The notes under the pieces: generated by a model
What the model was told of the DNA's origin: nothing
Database searches by the model: none
Seen by the model: only the letters and a program-made list of their open reading frames with translations
Translations under genes and position numbers: made by a program
NCBI RefSeq assembly: GCF_000422245.1
Contig: NZ_ATHI01000028.1
Span: 62,001-126,000, forward strand
DNA: 64,000 nucleotides
Reading direction: 5' to 3'
DNA from: Alkalidesulfovibrio alkalitolerans DSM 16529
GTDB taxonomy: Bacteria; Desulfobacterota; Desulfovibrionia; Desulfovibrionales; Desulfovibrionaceae
In this document: positions 55,714 through 63,573 of the stretch, piece by piece
Layout of the letters: each line of letters begins with the position of its first letter
Position numbering within the stretch: position 1 is the first letter of the stretch

Positions 55714-56484
55714 ATGGGCAAGATCGTCGCAGTCATACCGGCCCGCATGGGGTCTTCTCGTTTTCCGGGCAAACCCATGGCCGATATCCACGGCCTGCCC
55801 ATGGTGGGCCACGTCTATTTCCGCACCCGCATGTGCGAGCTTCTGGACGAGACCGTGGTCGCCACCTGCGACCGCGAGATCGCCGAGTGGGTCGAATCCG
55901 TGGGCGGAAAGGCGGTGATGACCCTGGACACGCACGAGCGTTGCACCGACCGCACGGCCGAGTGCATGCAGAAGATCGAGGCGCAGCTCGGCGAGGACGT
56001 GGACATCGTGGTCATGGTCCAGGGCGACGAGCCCATGGTCACGCCGGACATGATCCGCGCGGCAGTTTCTCCCATGCTGGACGACCCTTCCTGCGGCGTG
56101 GTCAACCTGATGGCCGATCTTTCGAGCGTCGCGGAGTTCGAGGACCCCAACGAGGTCAAGGTCGTCACGGATCTTTCAGGCAACGCGCTCTATTTCTCGC
56201 GCGAGCCCATCCCCTCGCGCAAGAAGGGCGTCCTGAACGTGCCCATGCGCAAGCAGGTCTGCATCATCCCCTTCCGCCGCACGGCCCTGATCGAGTTCAA
56301 CGCCATGCCCGAGACGCCGCTTGAACGCATCGAGTCCGTGGACATGATGCGCCTTTTGGAGAACGGCAAGCCCGTGCGCATGGTGTACACCGCCGTGCGC
56401 ACCAAGAGCGTTGACACGCCCGCCGATCTCGAACTGGTCAAGGAACTGATGCGCGACGATCCGCTGCGGAAAGACTATCCGTAA
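55714..56484 (+). CDS. kdsB: 3-deoxy-manno-octulosonate cytidylyltransferase (KdsB-like)
   Basis: A 256-residue CMP-sugar synthetase. IPARMGSSRFPGKPM is the CTP-binding motif, followed by VVATCDREIAEWVE, VVMVQGDEPMVTPDM and ALYFSREPIPS, all KdsB hallmarks. It makes CMP-Kdo or a CMP-activated relative. Classical KdsB has HGMASRFPGKPL-like variants; here the 'PMRKQVCIIPF' segment replaces the usual KHIGIYAYR, which could change specificity. No kdsA, kdsC or kdsD lies here, and its neighbour is an HpcH aldolase, so a non-Kdo keto-deoxy acid is possible. The fold is certain; the substrate is less so. Confidence 0.88.
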   Translation: MGKIVAVIPARMGSSRFPGKPMADIHGLPMVGHVYFRTRMCELLDETVVATCDREIAEWVESVGGKAVMTLDTHERCTDRTAECMQKIEAQLGEDVDIVVMVQGDEPMVTPDMIRAAVSPMLDDPSCGVVNLMADLSSVAEFEDPNEVKVVTDLSGNALYFSREPIPSRKKGVLNVPMRKQVCIIPFRRTALIEFNAMPETPLERIESVDMMRLLENGKPVRMVYTAVRTKSVDTPADLELVKELMRDDPLRKDYP

Positions 56485-56558
56485 CCGTTGCGATAAAATC
56501 GACGTCCGCTTTCGTGGTCAGGGCGGACATCAATTTGGATATCCCTGGGACTGGAGAA

Positions 56559-58097
56559 ATGTTACCGATTATCATAACCGAAGGCAGCAGCGGCATCCTG
56601 GAATTGCGTGGTCTGCGCGGCCGCGAGAAGTACTTCCCGGACAACGATCTGGAAGCCGCCCTCAGCCATCTTTTCGCATTTTACGAACTGCGCGCCACGA
56701 ATGGCAAGCGGCTGCGAGACAACTATTGGCATTTGGGATTCAACTGGCTTTCCTCTCGCGTCAATTTCCTGTTCTGGCGGTGTATGTTCCGCTTCGTTCA
56801 GTATGGACCACTGATCGAGCGCTTGCATAAAAACGGCACCCGGCCGGTGGTCATCAACAAGCTCAATTTTGGCCGCATCTGGGACCTTATGCATCCGCCC
56901 TTTGCGCTCCTGAGGAGGCGTAAGCAGGAAGCCTTCGCCGCGCAGGTCGAGGCGCACAACCGCGCCGTGGCCGGGCGCACGCGCGGTGGGCTGCTCTTTT
57001 ACCGTTACGGTCCCTCCGACTTCCGCACGCGCGAGATGCTGAAAATCTTCGAGGAGAGACAGGTTCCCCTCGTCTTCAATTATTCCCCCAGCGCCAAACT
57101 CCTGAAGGAAGCGGACGTCCAGCCGCATCCCGTCTATTTCCTGCACCGGGCAGTGCCGGGCGAGCCGATCTTTCACAACGAATACGACCTCTCCGCCTTT
57201 CCTCCCCTGACGCGCGATTTTTATGCCGCCGTCATCCGTTCCATCGAGGAAACCATGTCGTCGGCCGTGCGGGAATTCGAATCGCACAAGCAGCATTTGG
57301 CCAGCCTGCGGCCCGATGTCTATTTCGGTATCGACGATGCCAATGAGGTCTACCCCATTCTTTTTGCCTGCAAGGAACTCGGTATTCCGAGCGTTGGCTA
57401 CCAACTGGGCATGTACGCCCGGCGTCAGGCGGGCTATGTCATGGAAGGCTGGGAGCCGGGCGAGTATCAGTGGTTCGATAACGTCATCGTCTGGGGGGCC
57501 TACTGGGAGGCGGCCATCCGCCGTCACAGCCGCGTTTTCCCCGAGGGCTACTTCCTGCAAGGAGCGAACAAGCACAGCTACGGCTATCGTCGTCTGGAAT
57601 CCCCCCGCTTCTCGCCCCGGAACATTCTCATACCGTACGAATTCTGGGGCAATACGCAGCTCATAGGTCGGTATATCCAAAAGTTGATCGATCTTGGCTA
57701 CACGGTGTTCTTCAAGTTCAAACCCGATGAGAGGCCCCTTCGCCAACTCGACAGCTATTGCCTTCCGCCGGAATATCGGTCTCGAATTGTCCAGGTATTT
57801 GAAATAACTGACGAGTTGATGGCTGAAATCAATGTCGTGGCCGGGGCCATGACCACCTTGCTTTTCGATCTGCTGCCGTACGGCAAGGAAACCTGGGTGT
57901 TCGAAACGGAATTCAGGCTGCTGGACGACATGATCAAGGACGGCTTTGCCCGGCGTGTGCGCCTGGACGAATTGGAGGACATCAAGCCGGAGGAGTTGAC
58001 CGAGCGGAACATGGACTACCGCTACCTGTTCAACGACACCCCATTGACCGAAGTGCTGGAGCGCCACGTCCTTTCTAGGATGCCGAACCGCGTCTGA
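56559..58097 (+). CDS. Unrecognised 512-residue protein of the glycan cluster
   Basis: I do not recognise a family. The protein is soluble, with no signal peptide or clear transmembrane helix, rich in aromatic residues. Segments that could mark a GT-B-like fold are LLFYRYGPSDFRTREML, RPDVYFGIDDANEVYPILF, ILIPYEFWGNTQLIGRYI and FEITDELMAEINVVAGAMTT, the last resembling donor-site regions of CDP-glycerol/Kdo-type transferases. It lies 74 bases after kdsB on the same strand and could be the transferase for the CMP-activated sugar. Base use seems less GC-rich than its neighbours. The start is ATG 56559 with GGAG close upstream; a GTG at 56514 is possible. Confidence 0.7.
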   Translation: MLPIIITEGSSGILELRGLRGREKYFPDNDLEAALSHLFAFYELRATNGKRLRDNYWHLGFNWLSSRVNFLFWRCMFRFVQYGPLIERLHKNGTRPVVINKLNFGRIWDLMHPPFALLRRRKQEAFAAQVEAHNRAVAGRTRGGLLFYRYGPSDFRTREMLKIFEERQVPLVFNYSPSAKLLKEADVQPHPVYFLHRAVPGEPIFHNEYDLSAFPPLTRDFYAAVIRSIEETMSSAVREFESHKQHLASLRPDVYFGIDDANEVYPILFACKELGIPSVGYQLGMYARRQAGYVMEGWEPGEYQWFDNVIVWGAYWEAAIRRHSRVFPEGYFLQGANKHSYGYRRLESPRFSPRNILIPYEFWGNTQLIGRYIQKLIDLGYTVFFKFKPDERPLRQLDSYCLPPEYRSRIVQVFEITDELMAEINVVAGAMTTLLFDLLPYGKETWVFETEFRLLDDMIKDGFARRVRLDELEDIKPEELTERNMDYRYLFNDTPLTEVLERHVLSRMPNRV

Positions 58098-58108
58098 TCG
58101 GTGTGGCC

Positions 58109-58744
58109 TCAGTCCGGTGCGGCGTGCTCGGCTACGAAGGCGGAGAGTCCACGCAGATCCTCGCCCCAGGGCAGGGGAGGCGGGAAGGGGCCGCGGCCGT
58201 AGAAGAGCGTGCCCACGCGTCGGGCGGCGTCGAGATCCGTGCCCGAGTCGCCGACCATGAGCGTGCGTTCCGGGGCTACGCCCTCGCAAGCCACGATGGC
58301 GGCCAGGAGTTCGGCCTTGGGCGTGGGCGAGCCGTGGATGCCCTTGAAGTGGGACGAAAGGTTCTTCACTTTCAGGATGTACTTTAATTCCTCGTCCGGC
58401 GCGCCAGATGCCACGTAGAGGGGCAGCCGTGCGGACCACTCGTTCAGGAAGTCGAGCACGCCGGGCACAAGCGGGCATTCGACCAGGGCGTCGGCCGCCG
58501 CCGCGATGAAGCGATCGACCATGTCCGCCATTTCCGCGTCGCTGATTTCGCGCCCGAAGACCTCGCGCCACAGGTGGCGGTACTTTTCGTAGCGACTCAC
58601 GCCGCCGTGGGCGCGGTGGAAGTCGATGAGCGTCCTCACGGCCTCAGGCCCCAGGTGTCGTGCGCTCTTGGCGAAGGCCTCGGTCTTCAGTTCGACGGTT
58701 TCGAGGATCACTCCGTCGCAGTCGAGCACCACGCATTCGATCAT
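58109..58744 (-). CDS. HAD-superfamily hydrolase (phosphatase-like)
   Basis: A 211-residue HAD enzyme. Motif I is VVLDCDGVILETVELK, motif II VASGAPDEELK, and motif III GVAPERTLMVGDSGTDLDAA. The cap is a C1 four-helix bundle, as in phosphoglycolate or beta-phosphoglucomutase relatives, not the small KdsC type. It should dephosphorylate a small sugar phosphate. Its ATG overlaps the stop of the dehydrogenase gene (ATGA). It converges with the unknown 512-residue gene, 11 bases apart. Confidence 0.85.
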   Translation of the reverse strand: MIECVVLDCDGVILETVELKTEAFAKSARHLGPEAVRTLIDFHRAHGGVSRYEKYRHLWREVFGREISDAEMADMVDRFIAAAADALVECPLVPGVLDFLNEWSARLPLYVASGAPDEELKYILKVKNLSSHFKGIHGSPTPKAELLAAIVACEGVAPERTLMVGDSGTDLDAARRVGTLFYGRGPFPPPLPWGEDLRGLSAFVAEHAAPD

Positions 58745-59652
58745 GCGGAAACTCCCAGCGCGTCGAGCAGGTTCCGCACCGCGTCGATCTCCATCCGGAT
58801 GCGGCCTTCGCGCGCGTAGGAGCCGATGTGCGGGGTCAGGATCGCGGTTTCGATCTCGCGAAGCGGCCCGGTGTAGGGTTCCTTCTCGAAGCAGTCGATG
58901 GCCGCGCCCGCAAGATGGCCCGAGCGCAGGAGCCCGGCCAGGGCCTCCTCGTCCACGAGCCCGCCGCGCCCGGCGTTGACCAGCCAGGAGCCGGGCCGCA
59001 TCAGGGAGAGCATGGCGCCGTCCAGGAGATGACAGGCCTCGGCGGTCTTTGAGCAGTGCAGGCTGATTATGTCCGCCCAGGCCAGGAGGTCGGGTAACTC
59101 CATGCGCTCGCGGTCTGCCTCGCGCACGAAGGGGTCGGAAAAGGCCACCCGCGCGCCCAGGCGTTCCAGAAGATCGCCCGTGGCCCGGCCGATGCGGCCG
59201 TAGCCCACGATGCCCACTTTCTTGCCCTCAAGCAGGCTGCCCATGCGCTTTTTCCACGTTCCGCCGCGCAGTTCCCGGTCCATGCGGCTTATGTTGCGCA
59301 GCATGTCCAGGATCAGTCCGGCCACGAGCTCGGCCACGGCGCGCGTGGGACCAAGAGGCGTGTTGCGCACAGCTATGCCCCGGGCGGCGCAGACCTCCTG
59401 GTTTACGCTGTCCATACCCACGCCGCAGCGGGATAGGGCCTTGAGTTCCGGGAGCCGGTCGAGCACCTCGGCGTCGTAGGTTTCCGTGCCCGCGACGATG
59501 CCCTGGCAGTCCGCGCACAGGGAGATCGTCTCCTCGCGCGTGAGCTTTCGGCCGTGGGGGTTGAGCACGAAGGAAAAGCCCGCCCGCTCGATGAGGGCGA
59601 GGGGGTCGCGGTCGAACTGGGCGAAGCTGGACGTGGTGATGGCGATGCGCAT
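58741..59652 (-). CDS. D-isomer-specific 2-hydroxyacid dehydrogenase
   Basis: A 303-residue NAD enzyme of the phosphoglycerate-dehydrogenase family. VGIVGYGRIGRATGDLL binds NAD; NAGRGGLVDEEAL carries the catalytic Arg; AIDCFEKEPY holds the Glu; ILTPHIGSYA holds the His. It has no C-terminal ACT domain, so it is not a standard regulated SerA. With the adjacent HAD gene and the nearby aldolase and cytidylyltransferase, it probably oxidises or reduces a hydroxy/keto acid building block. It could alternatively be part of serine or glycerate metabolism. Confidence 0.85.
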   Translation of the reverse strand: MRIAITTSSFAQFDRDPLALIERAGFSFVLNPHGRKLTREETISLCADCQGIVAGTETYDAEVLDRLPELKALSRCGVGMDSVNQEVCAARGIAVRNTPLGPTRAVAELVAGLILDMLRNISRMDRELRGGTWKKRMGSLLEGKKVGIVGYGRIGRATGDLLERLGARVAFSDPFVREADRERMELPDLLAWADIISLHCSKTAEACHLLDGAMLSLMRPGSWLVNAGRGGLVDEEALAGLLRSGHLAGAAIDCFEKEPYTGPLREIETAILTPHIGSYAREGRIRMEIDAVRNLLDALGVSA

Positions 59653-59724
59653 GATTGTTCCGTTTGAATGCCGGTCAGTGGTACAGGAAAAAGGGCCTTC
59701 TGCAAACCGTCGCGCCCGTGTCCG

Positions 59725-60612
59725 TCACAGGCGCGCCCGGCGGCCGAGTTGTTGCAGCGCGAGACCGCCGAGAATGCACAACAGCCCCGCGATCGTCGAG
59801 GGCAGGATGGCCTCGCCGACCACGAAGCGGATGAAGAACAGCGAGATGATTGGCGAGATGAAGATCAGGTTGCCCACGCGCGAGGTGTTTTCGGCGTAGC
59901 GCAGGGCCGCGAGCCAGGTGATGAAGGTGATCCCCATCTCGAAGACACCGACGTAGGCGGCTCCGAGAAGACCGGCCGGATCGGCGGGCCAGGGCGAGGA
60001 GACGTACAGGGCGAGGCCCAGGGAGAAGGGCAGGGAGAAAAGCACGCTGAGCGCGAGACCGACCACGGGGTCGCGCTTGTCCTTGGCCGCGAGCAGCCAG
60101 TAGAGCGACCAGACGACGGTGCTGCCAAGCGCCAGGGCCACGCCCAGGGGGCTTGCGAACTCAAGGCCCAGCAGGTCGCCGCGCGTGGAGATGACGAGCA
60201 CCCCGAACCAGCACACGCAGGTCGCCGCCAGGTCGCGGAAGGACAGGGTCTGGCCCAGGATGGGCACGGAGAGGATGGTCAGGGTGATGGCCCAGGTGTA
60301 GTTGAGGGGCTGGGCTTCCTGGGCTGGCAAAAGGTCGTAGGCCGTGAGCAGGACGAGGTAATAGAGGAAGGGATTGAGCAGCCCGAGGCCAAGGGAGCGC
60401 AGGTACTCGCGGGGCGTGCAGGCGAACAGCAGCCCGAGGCGTCCGCGCGCCGCGAGCACCGCGAGCATCACCAGCGCCGAGGTCACGGATGACCACAGCA
60501 CGAGTTGGGCCACGTCCAGGTGCGCCAACGACAGTTTGAAGGCCGAGGCCACGGTGGACCACAGGAGCACCGTGACCAGGCCGAAGCCCATGGCCTTGCG
60601 CTGGTTTCGCAT
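59725..60612 (-). CDS. EamA/DMT-superfamily transporter
   Basis: A 295-residue protein with ten predicted membrane helices in two EamA repeats (first helix GFGLVTVLLWSTVASAFKLS, later LGVALALGSTVVWSLYWLL). Members export amino acids, nucleotides or other small metabolites, or flip lipid-linked sugars; the substrate is unknown. Its start shares one base with the stop of the LOG-family gene (60612), so the two are co-expressed. No terminator is evident between its stop and the 72-base gap that follows. Confidence 0.87.
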   Translation of the reverse strand: MRNQRKAMGFGLVTVLLWSTVASAFKLSLAHLDVAQLVLWSSVTSALVMLAVLAARGRLGLLFACTPREYLRSLGLGLLNPFLYYLVLLTAYDLLPAQEAQPLNYTWAITLTILSVPILGQTLSFRDLAATCVCWFGVLVISTRGDLLGLEFASPLGVALALGSTVVWSLYWLLAAKDKRDPVVGLALSVLFSLPFSLGLALYVSSPWPADPAGLLGAAYVGVFEMGITFITWLAALRYAENTSRVGNLIFISPIISLFFIRFVVGEAILPSTIAGLLCILGGLALQQLGRRARL

Positions 60613-61271
60613 CAGACGATGACGTGTCTCTTGATGTAGGAGACGGCCTGCTCAGGGGTGTCCATGATGGTGAACAGTTCCATGTCGTCTGGAGCGATGA
60701 AGCCTTTGTCGAGAAGCGCTTTGGTGAACCATTCCACCATGCCGCCCCAGAATTCGCGGCCGATGAGGATGACGGGGAACGGTTTGATGCGCTTGGTCTG
60801 GATGAGCACCAGAGCCTCGATGACTTCGTCCAGGGTGCCGAAACCGCCGGGAAGGGCGATGTAGGCCATGGCGTACTTCACGAAGACGACCTTGCGCACG
60901 AAGAAGTAGCGGAAATCGACGCGCAGATCGAGGTAGTCGTTGCTTTTCTGCTCGTGCGGCAGTTCAATGTGCAGGCCGATGGAGCGGCCCTTGCCGCCCT
61001 CCTTCGCACCCCTGTTGGCAGCCTCCATCAGGCCTGGGCCGCCGCCGGTGATGATGTCGTAGCCCGCCTCCGAGAGGAGCCTAGCGAGCTTTCTGGCCAT
61101 TTCGTAATCTTGGTCGCCTTCTTTGGAACGGGCCGATCCGAAGATGGACACGGCAGGCCCCACGTCGTTCATGTCTTCGAATCCAGCCACGATTTCGGCC
61201 ATGATGCGGAACAGCCGCCAGGATTCCTTGGTGGAGAGATTGTCGATAACGAATTGACGGGAATCTTGCAT
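60612..61271 (-). CDS. LOG family protein (TIGR00730-type)
   Basis: A 219-residue Rossmann-like protein. VSIFGSARSKEGD opens it, then ITGGGPGLMEAANRGAKEGG and ALPGGFGTLDEVIEAL, the PGGxGTxxE motif of LOG/lysine-decarboxylase-like enzymes. Relatives release cytokinin-type bases by 5'-monophosphate ribosyl hydrolysis, and others are general nucleotide 5'-monophosphate nucleosidases. Start ATG 61271 has AAGGAGG upstream. A 9-base inverted repeat lies in the divergent region upstream. Confidence 0.9.
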   Translation of the reverse strand: MQDSRQFVIDNLSTKESWRLFRIMAEIVAGFEDMNDVGPAVSIFGSARSKEGDQDYEMARKLARLLSEAGYDIITGGGPGLMEAANRGAKEGGKGRSIGLHIELPHEQKSNDYLDLRVDFRYFFVRKVVFVKYAMAYIALPGGFGTLDEVIEALVLIQTKRIKPFPVILIGREFWGGMVEWFTKALLDKGFIAPDDMELFTIMDTPEQAVSYIKRHVIV

Positions 61272-61305
61272 AAAGACCTCCTTGGCGGGTTCGTGTCGTG
61301 CCCGA

Positions 61306-61340
61306 GGTGTTTACCCCCGGCCGGTCGCGGTGTAAACACC
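61306..61340. repeat. Inverted repeat GGTGTTTAC-N17-GTAAACACC in divergent promoter region
   Basis: Two perfect 9-base arms at 61306-61314 and 61332-61340. The arm centres are about 26 bases apart (2.5 helical turns). It lies between divergent LOG and beta-CASP genes. Possible operator for both. Confidence 0.6.
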
Positions 61341-61394
61341 GCAGATTCGGCCGCGCGGGACTTGTCCGGCGTGGTTTTGTCAAAGGAGATGCGC

Positions 61395-63002
61395 GTGAAG
61401 ATAAATTTTTTGGGGGCCTCGCGGACCGTCACGGGATCGTGCTACGTCGTCGAGGCGGGGGGAGTCAGGTTCGCCGTTGATTGCGGCATGCATCAAGGCA
61501 ACAGGGATATCGAGAAACGCAACCGAGACATGGCGCCCTACGAGCCAGAGAAGATCGAGTTCGTGCTCGTGACCCATGCACATATCGACCATACGGGGCT
61601 TTTGCCCAGGCTGGTCAAGCACGGCTTCAAGGGGCCTATCTACTGCACGCCACCCACCGCCGATCTGCTGGAGATCATGCTGCTCGACAGCGCGCACATC
61701 CAGGAGATGGAGGCTGAATGGGAAAACAAGAAGCGACTGCGTCACGGCCGTCCGCCCGTGGAGGCCCTCTACACCAAGGACGACGTGACCCGCACTCTGC
61801 CGCTCATCAAGCCGGTCGCATACAACGCCGAGTTCGAACCCGCGGCGGGCGTCAAGGTGCTGTACCGCGACGCGGGCCACATCCTGGGCTCCGCCTTCAT
61901 CAACGTCACTGCCGTCAACAACGGTTCCAGCACCTCGCTGGTCTTCTCGGGCGACCTGGGCCGTCCCAACCAACTGCTCGTCAGCGATCCCGAAGTGGCC
62001 CGCAGCGCGGATTATCTCTTCGTGGAATCCACCTATGGCGACCGCGACCACAAGAACGAGGAAAACAGCCGCGACGAATTGGCGGCGGCCATTGCCCACG
62101 CTTACAAGAACCGCGAGAAGTGCATCATCCCGGCCTTTGCCGTTGAGCGCAGCCAGGAGATCATCTATACGCTGTGGCTGCTCGCCAAGGAGGGCAAGCT
62201 GCCCAAGGAGATGCCGGTCTTTTTGGACAGCCCCTTGGCGATCCGGGCAACCGAGATATTCAAGAAGCACCCCGAATACATGGACGACGAGGTGCGTGAA
62301 TTGATGCAGAACGGCGACAGCCCGTTCGATCTGCCAAACCTCGTCTATACGCGCAGCACGGCCGATTCCCAGCGCATCAACGAGCATAAGGGTGCGGCCG
62401 TGGTCATTTCGGCCAGCGGCATGTGCAACGCGGGTCGCATCAAGCACCATCTGCGCCACAACCTCTGGCGGCACGGCGCGAGCATCGTCTTCGTGGGCTT
62501 CCAGGCCCAGGGCACTCCCGGCCGCCACATCGTGGACGGCGCGAAGAAGATCCGCCTCCTGGGCGAAGAGGTGGCTGTTCACGCCAAGGTCTTCACCATT
62601 GGCGGCTTCTCCGCCCATGCGGGGCAAAGCCAGATCATGGAATGGATTGGCAACTTCGACAATCCAGGCATGGAAGTGTTCTTGGTGCATGGCGAGCAAA
62701 AGGCGCAGACCATCCTTTCCGAGATGATCCGCGAGCGGTACGGTCTGACGGTGCACGTTCCCGACTATCTGGAAGAGGTTGAACTCAAGCCCGGCAAGGC
62801 TCCCGCCATTCAGCTGCATCCCGAGCGCGCCCGACCCCGCATCGACTGGGGTTATCTGGTTGGGGAGACGGAGCGCCTGCTTGAGGGCTTCAAAGGCAAG
62901 CTTGGCGATGTGCAGGCCAAGCCGTGGGTGGACCAGACCGAAATGCGCGACCGGCTTTTGGACGCGCACCGCGCCTTGATGGAACTCGTTTCGGAGAACT
63001 GA
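61395..63002 (+). CDS. Metallo-beta-lactamase/beta-CASP ribonuclease-like protein
   Basis: A 535-residue protein with the MBL zinc motif THAHIDHTG, the FSGDLGRPNQLL region, and beta-CASP motifs: VESTYGDRDH (motif A), IIPAFAVERSQE (motif B region), GGFSAHAGQ (final His) and a C-terminal RNA-specificity (RMMBL) segment. It is of the YSH1/CPSF73-like bacterial group that cuts or trims RNA. AAGGAG is immediately adjacent to ATG 61389 but 6 bases before GTG 61395, which gives the typical MKINFLG start; I choose the GTG. rsmD follows by 4 bases, so a role in RNA metabolism fits. Confidence 0.9.
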   Translation: MKINFLGASRTVTGSCYVVEAGGVRFAVDCGMHQGNRDIEKRNRDMAPYEPEKIEFVLVTHAHIDHTGLLPRLVKHGFKGPIYCTPPTADLLEIMLLDSAHIQEMEAEWENKKRLRHGRPPVEALYTKDDVTRTLPLIKPVAYNAEFEPAAGVKVLYRDAGHILGSAFINVTAVNNGSSTSLVFSGDLGRPNQLLVSDPEVARSADYLFVESTYGDRDHKNEENSRDELAAAIAHAYKNREKCIIPAFAVERSQEIIYTLWLLAKEGKLPKEMPVFLDSPLAIRATEIFKKHPEYMDDEVRELMQNGDSPFDLPNLVYTRSTADSQRINEHKGAAVVISASGMCNAGRIKHHLRHNLWRHGASIVFVGFQAQGTPGRHIVDGAKKIRLLGEEVAVHAKVFTIGGFSAHAGQSQIMEWIGNFDNPGMEVFLVHGEQKAQTILSEMIRERYGLTVHVPDYLEEVELKPGKAPAIQLHPERARPRIDWGYLVGETERLLEGFKGKLGDVQAKPWVDQTEMRDRLLDAHRALMELVSEN

Positions 63003-63006
63003 GGTC

Positions 63007-63573
63007 ATGCGCATAACGGGCGGCAGCTTCAGGGGCAGGCGGATCGCAACGGGAGAGGGGCCGGGCTATCGCCCGGCTACCGGCAAGGTGCGCGAGGCCC
63101 TGTTCAGCATGCTTGCGGCGCGCGGGCTCGTCTTTGCGGACCTGCGCGTTCTGGACGTGTTCGCCGGATCGGGCAGCCTGGGTATCGAATGCCTCTCGCG
63201 CGGCGCGGTCTTTTGCAGGTTCATCGAGAAGAGCCGTGCGGCGGCCGGGTTGATCCGCGAGAACCTGCGCGAACTCGGCGTGGGACGCAAACGTTTCGCC
63301 GTGTCGGCCGAGGACGCGGGCAAGGCCCTGGCAGGCTCTTGCCGCGAGCCGTTTGGGCTCGTCTTCGTCGATCCGCCCTACGGCCAGGGGCTGCTTGCAC
63401 CCACCCTCGCGCGCTTGCGCGCCGGAGGCTGGCTCGCGCAGGGCGGCCTCCTGGTCGCGGAGGTCGAGGCCGGGCTTGAGTTCGATGCACAAAGCGTGGC
63501 GCCGGGACTTGAACTTCTGGCCGACAGGGACTACGGACAAACCCGCATACTCGTCTGGCGGAGAGAACAATGA
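63007..63573 (+). CDS. rsmD: 16S rRNA (guanine(966)-N(2))-methyltransferase RsmD
   Basis: A 188-residue methyltransferase. MRITGGSFRGRRI and RPATGKVREALFSML are the N-terminal signatures, VLDVFAGSGSLGIECLSRG binds SAM, and FVDPPYGQGLL is the catalytic N6/N2-methylase motif (DPPY). It methylates G966 of 16S rRNA on the 30S subunit. Its stop overlaps the coaD ATG (ATGA), the usual pairing of these genes. Confidence 0.94.
   Translation: MRITGGSFRGRRIATGEGPGYRPATGKVREALFSMLAARGLVFADLRVLDVFAGSGSLGIECLSRGAVFCRFIEKSRAAAGLIRENLRELGVGRKRFAVSAEDAGKALAGSCREPFGLVFVDPPYGQGLLAPTLARLRAGGWLAQGGLLVAEVEAGLEFDAQSVAPGLELLADRDYGQTRILVWRREQ

Noticed and set aside
58741-59652. Standard SerA of serine biosynthesis
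   Set aside because: It lacks the regulatory ACT domain and lies with a HAD phosphatase gene beside glycan genes rather than with serC or serB, although the activity is not excluded.
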